A DNA stretch of 64,000 bases. It comes from Buttiauxella gaviniae. GTDB taxonomy: Bacteria; Pseudomonadota; Gammaproteobacteria; Enterobacterales; Enterobacteriaceae. Location: positions 4,402,001 through 4,466,000 of the forward strand of contig NZ_JBFMVT010000002.1 of the NCBI RefSeq assembly GCF_040786275.1, written 5' to 3'. Shown one piece after another: positions 8,785 through 17,314 of this stretch. The translations under genes and the position numbers were made by a program. The notes below the pieces were generated by a model that saw nothing but the letters and a program-made list of their open reading frames with translations, was not told the DNA's origin and ran no database searches. The stretch's first letter is position 1; every line of letters starts with the position of its first letter.

Positions 8785-10784
8785 TATTCGTTCTCATCCT
8801 TGTTGAACAGGTCATCCACACTGGTTTGTATGCTCTGTTTGTAGCCTTCCCCTGGCACGCTTGCGACAATAGCCGGGGCGGAAGGATTGAGTGCGAGTGC
8901 TCCGGTGGTACTTATTTTTGCGTCACCCTCAATGGCGATATTCAGGCTTTTACCGCTTAGCAGAATGGAGCCGTTAGCATGCAGTTCCAACGCGCTACTG
9001 CCACACTCCAGACGTATGCCGGTTCCTGAGCCAATAAGAACGGTATCCACGGTCTGCTCAACGCGTGTGCCGCCTGTCAGCTGTGAAACACCGCCTTTCA
9101 CCGCGATGGATTGCCCTACTTTTACCGTCGTGCCCTGAAATCCCTTAATGGCATTGGTTTCATTACCGGTGATGATTTTGGTGCGGTTACCGGTAATCGA
9201 GTTAAGCTCATTGCCCTTAATGGTTTTTACTCGATGCTGGTTCACGGTCAGCGTCTGATCATTGAGCACTTCCGTTTTCATGTCCTTCTGGGCATGCATC
9301 GACAGCAGCTCCTGGTTTGTCTCGTCCTCAAACATCAGTTCGTTGTAACCGCTGCCCTTGTAGGTCTGCGAGCGGATAGCCATCTGCGTTCTGGTGCCCG
9401 GCAGGTCGCCCGGGGCGCGGTTGCCGGCATGGTAGGTGCGCCCGGTGATAATCGGCTGGTCAGGGTCGCCGTTGAGGAAATCGACAATTACTTCCTGGCC
9501 GACGCGCGGAATGGCGATATTGCCGAACCCGGCACCCGCCCACGCCTGCGAGACGCGTATCCAGCACGAGCTTTTCGCATCCGCCTGGTTGTAGCGGTCC
9601 CAGGCAAATTTCACCCGCACCCGCCCGTGTTCGTCGCAGAAGATTTCCTCCCCCGGCGGGCCGGTGACGATGGCGCTTTGCGGGCCGTCGACCCGCGGTT
9701 TGGGATGCGGCGGCGAGCGCCAGGTCTGAACGGCGGGGATGACGCTGAAGCTGTTGGTGAGCGTGGTGCCCTGGCCTTCGCTGCTAATCAACGCCTGTGG
9801 CTGGCTGCCGGTTAACGTACAGGACACCACCTGCCACAGGTCGTTGAGGCCCGCGCGCGGGTGGTCCGTCAGGCTGAAGCAGCGCCCCGGCTGGAGCTGG
9901 GGCGAGTTGCTGGTGCCGGTGGCGTAATCCACATCACTGCGCCAGCCTTCCACCTGATATTTCGCAAAGTCCGCCCCGCGCTGTGCGTCCTTGAAGCGCC
10001 CCGGGTAGTCAAAAATCTCGTACACCGCCCGCTGATTGGGCATCTCCGACGGGCGGTGATTAAACTGCCCGGGCCAGAGCGGGGCTTTGAAGGTGTAGTC
10101 CCGGGTGGTGACCTGGGCCGGGCGGATTTGTGCGCGGCGGCAGAAACTGTTGATGCAGTAGCGGCTGGATTCATTCGCGCCGTTGGGGTTGTACGGCAGC
10201 GGGTCGAGTCTGCGCAGCACGCGGCTGTCATCGGCGAAGGTCAGTTTCTGCAGGTCGCGCTCCAGATATTCTTCCTCGCAGAAGAAAATCCCCTCTTCGG
10301 CGGCCAGCCGGGCGATGAAATCGAAGTCGGTTTCCTGGTACTGGACGCAGAACTCGCGGAAAGGGTGCGGGCGGCGGAACAGCGCGTCGTGGGTGAGCAC
10401 GCCCGTCTCCTTGAGCAGCGTCTGAAAGATGGCGCGGATATCGACATTCTGGAAGCTGCGGCAGTTCTGCCGCTGGGAGCTGCGCCAGAGCTCCGGGCGC
10501 AGGGTTATGTGATACAGGGTCTGGTGTCTGCCGGTGTTGCCCTGCTCGCAGAAGGTCACGATACCGCGCAGGCGGCGTTTAATCTCCTCACCCTGCCGGA
10601 TAATCAGCGTCCCCCCCTGGTCGAGGACTTTACGGAATTCCAGGGCCGGGTTGCTGCTGGCGAGGGTCAGCTCAAGGCGAAACAGGGAGGAGAGGGACTG
10701 GGTGAGCTGAAAGTCCACCACTGCGAAGGTGTTTGCGGGTAAGCTTCCCGCCGTGAAGGTGAAGCGTGTTCCATCCGATGTCAT
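8784..10784 (-). CDS. vgrG: VgrG (TssI), type VI secretion spike protein
   Basis: A 666-residue VgrG of standard length. The gp27-like part covers about 10-340 (QYQETDFDFIARLAAEEGIFF near 150), the gp5 OB-fold covers about 390-480 (DEHGRVRVKFAWDRY, WIRVSQAWAGAGFG, PRVGQEVIVDFLNGDPDQP), and the trimeric beta-helix needle follows, with repeats such as TGNRTKIITGNETNAIKG near 560. The C-terminus has no extra effector domain, so its cargo is the Rhs protein encoded downstream. It is the first gene of the island; a CRP-like site lies about 70-85 nt upstream. No other tss gene is present, so this is an orphan vgrG island. Confidence 0.95.
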   Translation of the reverse strand: MTSDGTRFTFTAGSLPANTFAVVDFQLTQSLSSLFRLELTLASSNPALEFRKVLDQGGTLIIRQGEEIKRRLRGIVTFCEQGNTGRHQTLYHITLRPELWRSSQRQNCRSFQNVDIRAIFQTLLKETGVLTHDALFRRPHPFREFCVQYQETDFDFIARLAAEEGIFFCEEEYLERDLQKLTFADDSRVLRRLDPLPYNPNGANESSRYCINSFCRRAQIRPAQVTTRDYTFKAPLWPGQFNHRPSEMPNQRAVYEIFDYPGRFKDAQRGADFAKYQVEGWRSDVDYATGTSNSPQLQPGRCFSLTDHPRAGLNDLWQVVSCTLTGSQPQALISSEGQGTTLTNSFSVIPAVQTWRSPPHPKPRVDGPQSAIVTGPPGEEIFCDEHGRVRVKFAWDRYNQADAKSSCWIRVSQAWAGAGFGNIAIPRVGQEVIVDFLNGDPDQPIITGRTYHAGNRAPGDLPGTRTQMAIRSQTYKGSGYNELMFEDETNQELLSMHAQKDMKTEVLNDQTLTVNQHRVKTIKGNELNSITGNRTKIITGNETNAIKGFQGTTVKVGQSIAVKGGVSQLTGGTRVEQTVDTVLIGSGTGIRLECGSSALELHANGSILLSGKSLNIAIEGDAKISTTGALALNPSAPAIVASVPGEGYKQSIQTSVDDLFNKDENE

Positions 10785-10851
10785 GCTGCTATTCCTTTGC
10801 CTGCCGAGCGAGTTTAGAGACAGGAAAATAGAGCAAGCATTGGCATTAAAT

Positions 10852-10867
10852 GGTGATCTTTATCACA
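10852..10867. promoter_or_regulatory. CRP-like binding site upstream of vgrG
   Basis: The 16-bp core reads GGTGATCTTTATCACA, against the CRP pattern TGTGA-N6-TCACA: nine of ten conserved positions match. It is flanked by AAAT and GTTA, as in good sites. It lies 68 nt upstream of the vgrG start in the 164-nt gap before the glucosidase operon end. No promoter hexamers were assigned. Confidence 0.5.
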
Positions 10868-10905
10868 GTTAAGTGGCTGAAAAGATAGGAATACGGACAT
10901 TGCGC

Positions 10906-10935
10906 AGCCGCTCATGGAGTGATACATGAGCGGCT
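10906..10935 (-). terminator. Perfect 11-bp stem-loop after the glucosidase operon
   Basis: AGCCGCTCATG pairs perfectly with CATGAGCGGCT around an 8-nt loop, 13 nt beyond the stop of the last glucosidase gene. No T-run follows on the minus strand, so it is either a 3' stabilising hairpin or a weak or factor-assisted terminator. Confidence 0.5.
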
Positions 10936-10948
10936 TCAATAAAGTCAT

Positions 10949-12598
10949 TTAACGGGTCTTATAAACCCGCGCCTCCCATGGATGTAGCCGATATGTTTCA
11001 TCGGCCTGCGGGTAATTCCCCAGCAAACATTTCGCCCCAGCGAGCGGTAATTCTGACTCCAGCCAGCGGGCAGATTTCGACGACATATTGCACAGCACCA
11101 CAAATTCGTCGCCCTCTAGCACGCGGCGATAAGCATAAATTTGTTCGTGATCGCCCAGTTCCAGTATATAACGCCCGTAAATCAGCGCCCGTTCCTGTTT
11201 GCGTAGCTGGATAAGCGAGCGGTAAAAATTGAGCACCGAATCCGGGTCTTGCTGCTGGCTGGCAACGTTGATCATCTCGAAATTAGCATTGACGTGATAC
11301 CAGGGTTTCACTTCGCTGAATCCGGCGTTGGGCCAGGTGTTCCACTGCATCGGCGTGCGGGAGTTATCGCGCCCGGTGTTAGTCAGAAATGCGATAATTT
11401 CTTCGTCGCTTTTGCCCTGCTCTTCCATTTCGCGCCACATGTTTTTCGCTGACACGTCATCAAAATCGGCCAGCCCGCTAAAACGGGTATTGGTCATACC
11501 GATTTCCTGCCCCTGGTAGATAAACGGCGTGCCCTGCATCAGGAAGTAGAGCGCTGCGATGCAGGTCGCACTTTCCCGCCAGTGGTGTTCGGTGTCGCCC
11601 CAGCGCGAAGTGATGCGCGTCAGGTCGTGGTTTTCGACATACAGCGCATTCCAGCCTTTTCCCTCTAGTGCTTCCTGCCAGGCGGTGAAGATTTTTTTGA
11701 GTACTTTAGGTTCCGGGCGCAGCCCCGCTTCGGGCTCCCACAGGCGCACATGCTCGAACTGGAACACCATACTGAGCCGGTTACGGTGCTCACCCACCCA
11801 CTCCTCGGCGTGTTCGGCATACAGGCCGTTCATTTCGCCGACGGTAACAATATCGTAATGCTGGAGCACGTTGCGGCTCATATCGTCGACATAATCCAAT
11901 AGCCCGTCGTAGTTCAGATGGCTTTTCATGGATGGCGCGTAGCGCAGTTTGTCCGGATTCGGTACGTCGGCCAGCAGCGGCTCTTTTTTCAGATGGGCGA
12001 TGGCATCGATACGGAATCCGTCGATGCCTTTATCCAGCCACCAGCGCATCATCTCGTATACCGCGCGGCGCACATCGTGGTTTTCCCAGTTCAAATCCGG
12101 CTGGCGGCGGGTAAACAGATGCAGATAATACTGCCCGGTTTTTTCGTCCAGCTCCCAGGTAGATCCTTTGAAGATCCCTTCCCAGTTGTTGGGTTCCGCG
12201 CCGTTTTTGCCGTCTCGCCAGGTGTACCAGTCGCGTTTTGGGTTATCGCGCGATGAACGGGATTCGAGGAACCACGGGTGTTCGTCGGATGTATGGTTCA
12301 CCACAAGGTCGATAATCAGGCGCATTCCTCGGGCATGAACTTCTTCCAGAAGGCGGTCAAAATCGGCCATCGTGCCAAATTCCGCCATGATCTCCTGATA
12401 ATCGCTGATGTCGTAGCCGTTATCGTCGTTGGGGGATTTGTACATCGGGCAAATCCAAATTAGATCGATGCCGAGGTCTTTGAGGTAATCGAGTTTTTCG
12501 GTGATGCCATTCAGGTCGCCAATGCCGTCCCCGTTGCTGTCTTTAAAACTGCGCGGATAAATCTGGTAGGCCACCGCCTCTTTCCACCAGTTCGCCAT
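10949..12598 (-). CDS. GH13 alpha-glucosidase, predicted alpha-1,4-specific
   Basis: A 549-residue enzyme of glycoside hydrolase family 13 (oligo-1,6-glucosidase/maltase group) with a TIM barrel and no signal peptide, so cytoplasmic. The four conserved regions are present: DLVVNHTS (97-104), GFRIDAIAH with nucleophile Asp198, VTVGEMNG with acid Glu255, and VENHD with Asp325. The residue after the nucleophile is Ala199; in this group Ala or Thr there goes with alpha-1,4 preference and Val with alpha-1,6. It is the last gene of the operon and starts 2 nt after the preceding glucosidase stop. It should hydrolyse imported maltose-type oligosaccharides or related alpha-glucosides. Confidence 0.9.
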   Translation of the reverse strand: MANWWKEAVAYQIYPRSFKDSNGDGIGDLNGITEKLDYLKDLGIDLIWICPMYKSPNDDNGYDISDYQEIMAEFGTMADFDRLLEEVHARGMRLIIDLVVNHTSDEHPWFLESRSSRDNPKRDWYTWRDGKNGAEPNNWEGIFKGSTWELDEKTGQYYLHLFTRRQPDLNWENHDVRRAVYEMMRWWLDKGIDGFRIDAIAHLKKEPLLADVPNPDKLRYAPSMKSHLNYDGLLDYVDDMSRNVLQHYDIVTVGEMNGLYAEHAEEWVGEHRNRLSMVFQFEHVRLWEPEAGLRPEPKVLKKIFTAWQEALEGKGWNALYVENHDLTRITSRWGDTEHHWRESATCIAALYFLMQGTPFIYQGQEIGMTNTRFSGLADFDDVSAKNMWREMEEQGKSDEEIIAFLTNTGRDNSRTPMQWNTWPNAGFSEVKPWYHVNANFEMINVASQQQDPDSVLNFYRSLIQLRKQERALIYGRYILELGDHEQIYAYRRVLEGDEFVVLCNMSSKSARWLESELPLAGAKCLLGNYPQADETYRLHPWEARVYKTR

Positions 12599-12600
12599 CG

Positions 12601-14241
12601 TTACCTCCCGATTAATAGTGCAAAAGATTCATAAGGTTGAAGCTCAAGACTCACCGCCAACTGGTCACGCGGCGCATAGTTGCTGATTAAACATTCGCCG
12701 TGCCAGTTCTGAATAGCCTGTGGAATTTCCAGCGTGAGATATTCAGCGCAGAAATTATTGACCACCAGCAGGTGCTCATCGCCAAGCGTTCTTAGCCAGG
12801 CGAAAACCTGCGGATGCTCCGGCAAAACCTGCTGGAAATCGCCATAAACCAGAATCGGATACTGCTTACGCAACGCCACTAACTTCTGGTAATGCCAGAG
12901 AATCGAGTCCGGCTCGGCAAGTGCGGCAGCGACGTTGATTTCGCGGTAGTTGGGGTTGACAGCAATCCACGGCGTACCGGTGGTGAAACCTGCATTCGGG
13001 CTGTCGTCCCACTGCATCGGCGTGCGCGCGTTATCGCGCCCGTTGGCGTGAATGCCGAGCATCATCTCTTCATGGCTGGTGCCTGCTTCCAGACGCTCTT
13101 TGTAGAGATTCAGGCTTTCGATATCGCGGTATTCATCGATGTTCCCGAAGCGCACATTCGTCATGCCGATCTCTTCGCCCTGATAGATATACGGCGTGCC
13201 TTTCAGGCAATGCAGCGCGGTGCCAAGCATTTTGGCGGACGCCTCGCGGAACTCGCCCTCGTCACCGAATTTCGACACCGCGCGCGGCAGGTCATGGTTG
13301 CTCCAGAACAGCGAGTTCCAGCCTTCATGGGCCAGCGCCGTCTGCCATTTGTCGATGGTCGCCTTGAAGGCGGCAAGCTCAAACGGCCTGCTGCGCCATT
13401 TGCCCGCATGCTCGTCCCAGAACTGTTTGATGTGGTCGAACTGGAAAACCATCGACAGCTCTTCGCGATCCGCATCGCTGTAGAGCAACGCATCTTCCGG
13501 TGAGGCGCTCCAGGCTTCACCGACCGTCACATAATCGCCTTTGCCGAAGGTGGCGCGGTTCATCTGGCGGATAAGCGCATGCAGATTTTTGCCGTTCGCC
13601 ATGATCTGCGCGTCCACTTCTTTGCCGATCAGATCGATAACGTCCATGCGGAAGCCACCGATGCCTTTATCCAGCCAGCGGTTCATCATGGCGTGAACTT
13701 CTTCGTGAACGCGCGGGTTTTCCCAGTTGAGATCCGGCTGGCGCTTAGAAAACTGATGTAGATAATATTCGCCGCTCGTTTCGTCAAACGCCCAGCCGCT
13801 GCCGCCAAAGTACGAGCGGAAATCGTTTGGCGGGCCGCCGTCAGCCGCCGGTTTGCGCCAGATATAGAAATCACGGTACGGGTTCGTCGGGGATTTAAGC
13901 GCTTCGATAAACCAGGGATGTTCATCGGACGTGTGGTTAACGACAAGATCCATCAGGATGTGGATATCACGGGCTTTCGCCTCGGCTATCAGGGTTTCCA
14001 TCTCGGCGAGGGTGCCGAATTCGGCGGCGATATCCTCGTAGTCGGAGATGTCGTAGCCGTTATCGTCCATCGGCGAGCGGTAGACCGGCGAGAGCCAAAT
14101 CAGGTTGATACCGAGCTGTTGCAGGTAGTCGAGTTTGCTGATGATGCCGTTGATGTCACCGATGCCATCGCCGTTGCTGTCCATAAAGCTGCGCGGGTAA
14201 ATTTGGTACACCACCGCGTTGTGCCACCCTTTATTGTCCAC
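12601..14241 (-). CDS. GH13 glucan 1,6-alpha-glucosidase (DexB-like)
   Basis: A 546-residue cytoplasmic GH13 enzyme. I place the start at GTG 14241, preceded by AGGAGG at good spacing; the frame stays open upstream, but that stretch is repeat-derived and not homologous to glucosidases. Conserved regions are DLVVNHTSDEHPW near 100, GGFRMDVIDLIGKE with nucleophile Asp200, VTVGEAW with acid Glu242, and WSNHD with Asp317. Val201 after the nucleophile and the DLIGKE continuation resemble streptococcal DexB, which removes alpha-1,6-linked glucose from isomaltosaccharides. It complements the Ala-type enzyme encoded downstream. Confidence 0.9.
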   Translation of the reverse strand: MDNKGWHNAVVYQIYPRSFMDSNGDGIGDINGIISKLDYLQQLGINLIWLSPVYRSPMDDNGYDISDYEDIAAEFGTLAEMETLIAEAKARDIHILMDLVVNHTSDEHPWFIEALKSPTNPYRDFYIWRKPAADGGPPNDFRSYFGGSGWAFDETSGEYYLHQFSKRQPDLNWENPRVHEEVHAMMNRWLDKGIGGFRMDVIDLIGKEVDAQIMANGKNLHALIRQMNRATFGKGDYVTVGEAWSASPEDALLYSDADREELSMVFQFDHIKQFWDEHAGKWRSRPFELAAFKATIDKWQTALAHEGWNSLFWSNHDLPRAVSKFGDEGEFREASAKMLGTALHCLKGTPYIYQGEEIGMTNVRFGNIDEYRDIESLNLYKERLEAGTSHEEMMLGIHANGRDNARTPMQWDDSPNAGFTTGTPWIAVNPNYREINVAAALAEPDSILWHYQKLVALRKQYPILVYGDFQQVLPEHPQVFAWLRTLGDEHLLVVNNFCAEYLTLEIPQAIQNWHGECLISNYAPRDQLAVSLELQPYESFALLIGR

Positions 14242-14258
14242 CAAACTCCTCCTTTTTC

Positions 14259-14300
14259 GTCGGGTGACGCTGCGCCACCCACCGTTTATAAATGTAGGTC
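14259..14300. repeat. REP-like remnant
   Basis: GTCGGGTGACGCTGCGCCAC continues into CCACCGTTTATAAATGTAGG. It resembles the REP units at 25609, 51985 and 59166, which share a GGTGGCGCTGCGCTTACCC core. It fills part of the 192-nt gap inside the sugar operon. Confidence 0.5.
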
Positions 14301-14354
14301 TTTCAGTATGGCGTATCATCAGCGGTTCGCTAACTTCCCAGCGTTGAGAGGTAG

Positions 14355-14436
14355 TGACCCCCACCCAACCTCCCCCTTACCAGGGGGAGGAGTTAAAGCT
14401 CCCTCCCCTGAAAAGGGGAGGGCCGGGGTGGGGTCA
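14355..14436. repeat. Palindromic intergenic repeat, copy 1
   Basis: An 82-nt element with outer arms TGACCCCCACC and GGTGGGGTCA that pair with each other, enclosing two hairpins (CCTCCCCCT/AGGGGGAGG and CCCTCCCC/GGGGAGGG). Related copies lie at 28738-28847 and 57998-58092. The outer arm supplies the TGA stop codon of the ABC ATPase gene read on the minus strand (14434-14436). Confidence 0.75.
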
Positions 14437-15549
14437 ATGAAAACTATCATTGTATGAACCACGCACAAACGCCCGCCCGTCGCTGTTAAACAAGTAACAC
14501 TCTTCAGGCGGCAACCGCAGGCCGATACGTCGGTCAGCGTTGATCTCAAGCCTTTCCGTCTGGCGAATCACCAGCGGTTCGCTACCGTAACCGCTATTAA
14601 CGTAGAGCAACGTCTCATTGCCCATCTGCTCAACAAATAAAATTTCCCCTTCGATATCCGCCTGCGCCAATTCTGTTATCTGAATATGTTCCGGCCGGAT
14701 CCCGAGCTGCACCTTCTGCCCCTCCGGCACGCCAGCCCCGTTAATCGGCAGGGAAATCATCTGGCGGTTTTCCAGCATCACATCGGTACGCTGGGCGTTG
14801 CCATTCACCAAAACGCCAGGAATCAGATTCATTTTCGGCGAGCCGATAAACTGCGCCACAAACACATTCGCCGGGCGGTCGTAAAGCTCAAGCGGGGAAC
14901 CCACCTGCTCTATTTGCCCCTGGTTTAACACCACGATACGGTCGGCGAGCGTCATGGCTTCAACCTGATCGTGGGTGACGTACAAAATCGTGGCGTTGAT
15001 ACGCTTGTGCAGCGCCGCGATTTCCATGCGCATCTGCACGCGCAGCGAGGCGTCGAGGTTGGAAAGCGGTTCATCGAATAAAAACAGGCTTGGCTCGCGC
15101 ACAATTGCCCGGCCAATCGCCACGCGCTGGCGCTGCCCGCCGGAGAGATCTTTAGGGCGCCTGTCGAGCAAATGCTCCAGTTGCAAAATGCGCGCGCTTT
15201 CCCGCACTTTTTCGTCGATCTCTTTGACCGGCAGTTTCGCCATCTCCAGCGCGAACGTCATGTTCTGGTACACGGTCATGTGCGGGTAGAGTGCGTAGGA
15301 CTGGAACACCATGCCGATGCCGCGCTCGGACGGTGAATCGTCGTTCACACATACGCCGTCGATGCGCATTTCGCCGCCGCTGATCTCCTCGAGCCCCGCC
15401 ACCATGCGCAAAAGTGTGGATTTGCCGCAGCCGGATGGCCCGACGACCACCACAAATTCGCCATTATTCACCGTTAAATCCAGCGGCTTAATTACTTCTG
15501 ACGACGTGCCGTAGCGTTTATGAATTTTATCGAGTACCAGTTGCCCCAT
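14434..15549 (-). CDS. Sugar ABC importer ATPase (MalK/UgpC/MsmK type)
   Basis: A 371-residue ATPase with Walker A GPSGCGKST near 40, Q-loop VFQSYALYPHMTVYQNM near 85, signature LSGGQRQRVAIGRAI near 135, Walker B LFLFDEPLSNLD near 155, and the H-loop YVTHDQVEAMTLADR near 190. The C-terminal TOBE region (about 240-360, GIRPEH at about 285) is typical of CUT1 sugar importers. It powers the two permeases encoded just upstream on the minus strand (gap 2 nt). Its stop codon is the first triplet of a palindromic repeat, so the original C-terminus may have been altered when the repeat inserted. Confidence 0.92.
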   Translation of the reverse strand: MGQLVLDKIHKRYGTSSEVIKPLDLTVNNGEFVVVVGPSGCGKSTLLRMVAGLEEISGGEMRIDGVCVNDDSPSERGIGMVFQSYALYPHMTVYQNMTFALEMAKLPVKEIDEKVRESARILQLEHLLDRRPKDLSGGQRQRVAIGRAIVREPSLFLFDEPLSNLDASLRVQMRMEIAALHKRINATILYVTHDQVEAMTLADRIVVLNQGQIEQVGSPLELYDRPANVFVAQFIGSPKMNLIPGVLVNGNAQRTDVMLENRQMISLPINGAGVPEGQKVQLGIRPEHIQITELAQADIEGEILFVEQMGNETLLYVNSGYGSEPLVIRQTERLEINADRRIGLRLPPEECYLFNSDGRAFVRGSYNDSFH

Positions 15550-15551
15550 AG

Positions 15552-16397
15552 TTATCCCTTAATCGCTCCGCTGGTGAGCCCGCTGACAATGCGTTTCTGG
15601 AAGATAAGCACCAGCACGATAATCGGCAGCGTCACCACTACCGACGCCGCCATAATGCTGCCCCACGGCAGTTCAAAGGTGGACGCGCCGCTGAACATAC
15701 TGATGGCTACCGGCACCGTGCGTTTGTCGCCGGAGATAATAAACGTCAGCGCGAACATGAATTCATTCCATGCGCCGATAAACGCCAGCAGGCCGGTTGT
15801 GACCAGCGCAGGCGCGAGGATCGGGGCAAAGACGCGGCGGATAATGGTTCCGGTTTTCGCCCCGTCGACAATCGCCGCCTCCTCCAGCTCAACGGGAATC
15901 GACTTCATAAAAGTGGTCAGCACCCAGACGGTGAACGGCAGCGAAAACGTGGTGTAGGAAAGCACCAGCGCCCCAAGGGAATCGTAAAGCCCGAGGAAAC
16001 GCACCAGCTCGAACATGCCGGTCAGCACCGCCACCTGCGGGAACATCGATACGCACAGAATGGTGAACAGCAGGAATTTACGCCCGCGAAACGGCACACG
16101 CGCCAGCGCGAAAGAGGCGGTAATGGAAACCAGCAGGCAGATACCGACGGTGATCGTCGCCACCAGTACCGAATTAAGCAAACTGCGGGCAATACCGTTA
16201 TCCACCAGCGCGGTGACGTAGTTGCTCCAGTGGTAGCCGCTCGGGAAATAGGCAGGTAAAAACAGCTCCTGTCCGGTGCGCAGCGAGGTGAGAATGGCGT
16301 AATAAAACGGAAACACGCAGAACAAAACGGCGAAGGTTGCGCCCAGGTAAATCACCAGGTTGTGGCCAAGCTTGCGCTGCTGACGTGTGGTTTTCAT
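15552..16397 (-). CDS. Sugar ABC importer permease (MalG-like)
   Basis: A 281-residue inner-membrane protein with about six hydrophobic segments and the EAA loop EEAAIVDGAKTGTIIRRV near 190-207, which docks on the ATPase. It belongs to the MalG-type subunits of CUT1 importers (alpha-glucoside, trehalose or maltose systems). Its ATG overlaps the end of the preceding permease gene by 4 nt, consistent with translational coupling. Substrate specificity is set mainly by the binding protein, so only the class can be given. Confidence 0.9.
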   Translation of the reverse strand: MKTTRQQRKLGHNLVIYLGATFAVLFCVFPFYYAILTSLRTGQELFLPAYFPSGYHWSNYVTALVDNGIARSLLNSVLVATITVGICLLVSITASFALARVPFRGRKFLLFTILCVSMFPQVAVLTGMFELVRFLGLYDSLGALVLSYTTFSLPFTVWVLTTFMKSIPVELEEAAIVDGAKTGTIIRRVFAPILAPALVTTGLLAFIGAWNEFMFALTFIISGDKRTVPVAISMFSGASTFELPWGSIMAASVVVTLPIIVLVLIFQKRIVSGLTSGAIKG

Positions 16398-17314
16398 CCC
16401 CGCTTCTCCTTTTCATTCAGGCGTGAGACGCGGATAAAGCAGGCGGCAATGCCCGCCACCATCATAAACACCAGCACCGACGCCGCCGAGCCGACGCCCA
16501 TATCCTGATAGGAAATAATCTGCTCCCGGGCGTAGCCGGAAACGGACATGGTCGCCTCGCTATTGGAGGTGAGCACGAAGATCAGATCGAAGATGCGCAT
16601 CGCGTCCATTACGCGGAAAATCAGGGCGACGATCATCGCGGGCATAATCAGCGGCAGAGTAATTCGCTTAAAGCGCTGCCAGGCGCTTGCGCCATCGACG
16701 CGCGCCGCCTCGTAGAGATCGGTGGGAATTAGCTGGAGTGCGGCCAGCATCATCAGCGCCATAAATGGCGTGGTTTTCCAGACATCGGCAATCACCACCG
16801 CCCACATGGAAAGTGACGGTTCGGCAATCCACGCCAGATGCGCCTGATAGCCAAAAATCTTCGCCAGCAAATCGTTCACCACGCCGTATTGGTCGTGGAA
16901 CATCCAGCCCCACATTTTGGCGCTGACGATCGTCGGGATCGCCCACGGCACCAGAATCGCGGTGCGTACCAGCGCCTGTCCGCGAAATTTCTCGTTCATC
17001 AGCAGCGCCAGCAGCATGCCCAGCAGCAGCTCAAGCCCGACGGAAACGACGGTGAACCAAAGCGTATTGCCGACGGCCTGCCACCAGAGCGGGTCCACCA
17101 GCACGCCGCTGCTGTCGCCGCCATTTCTGGCGTAGTAGTTTGCCAGCCCCACCATTTCATACTCGGACGGGTTGTCGAGCATCGCATTAGTGAAGCTGAA
17201 GAAAAAGGTGCGCACCAGCGGCCAGCCTGCGGCCAGTGCCAGGAGAATAAGCGCAGGCGCCACCAGTATCCATGCGATACGGCGGCGGCGCTGTTGATAG
17301 CCGAGACGGGCCAA
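16394..17314 (-). CDS. Sugar ABC importer permease (MalF-like)
   Basis: A 306-residue inner-membrane protein of the MalF/MsmF type, with an N-terminal basic tail, about six membrane segments and the EAA motif YEAARVDGASAWQRFKRI near 205-222. It starts immediately after the stop of the binding-protein gene with no spacer. Together with the MalG-like subunit it forms the transmembrane channel of the importer. Confidence 0.9.
   Translation of the reverse strand: MARLGYQQRRRRIAWILVAPALILLALAAGWPLVRTFFFSFTNAMLDNPSEYEMVGLANYYARNGGDSSGVLVDPLWWQAVGNTLWFTVVSVGLELLLGMLLALLMNEKFRGQALVRTAILVPWAIPTIVSAKMWGWMFHDQYGVVNDLLAKIFGYQAHLAWIAEPSLSMWAVVIADVWKTTPFMALMMLAALQLIPTDLYEAARVDGASAWQRFKRITLPLIMPAMIVALIFRVMDAMRIFDLIFVLTSNSEATMSVSGYAREQIISYQDMGVGSAASVLVFMMVAGIAACFIRVSRLNEKEKRG

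Noticed and set aside
9111-10742. Plus-strand frames of up to 293 codons opposite vgrG
   Set aside because: Mirror of the VgrG coding frame, with no ribosome site and no homology.
14242-14364. N-terminal extension of the DexB-like glucosidase to 14364
   Set aside because: The extra 41 codons read through repeat sequence; the GTG at 14241 has a strong AGGAGG at proper spacing and gives the family N-terminus.
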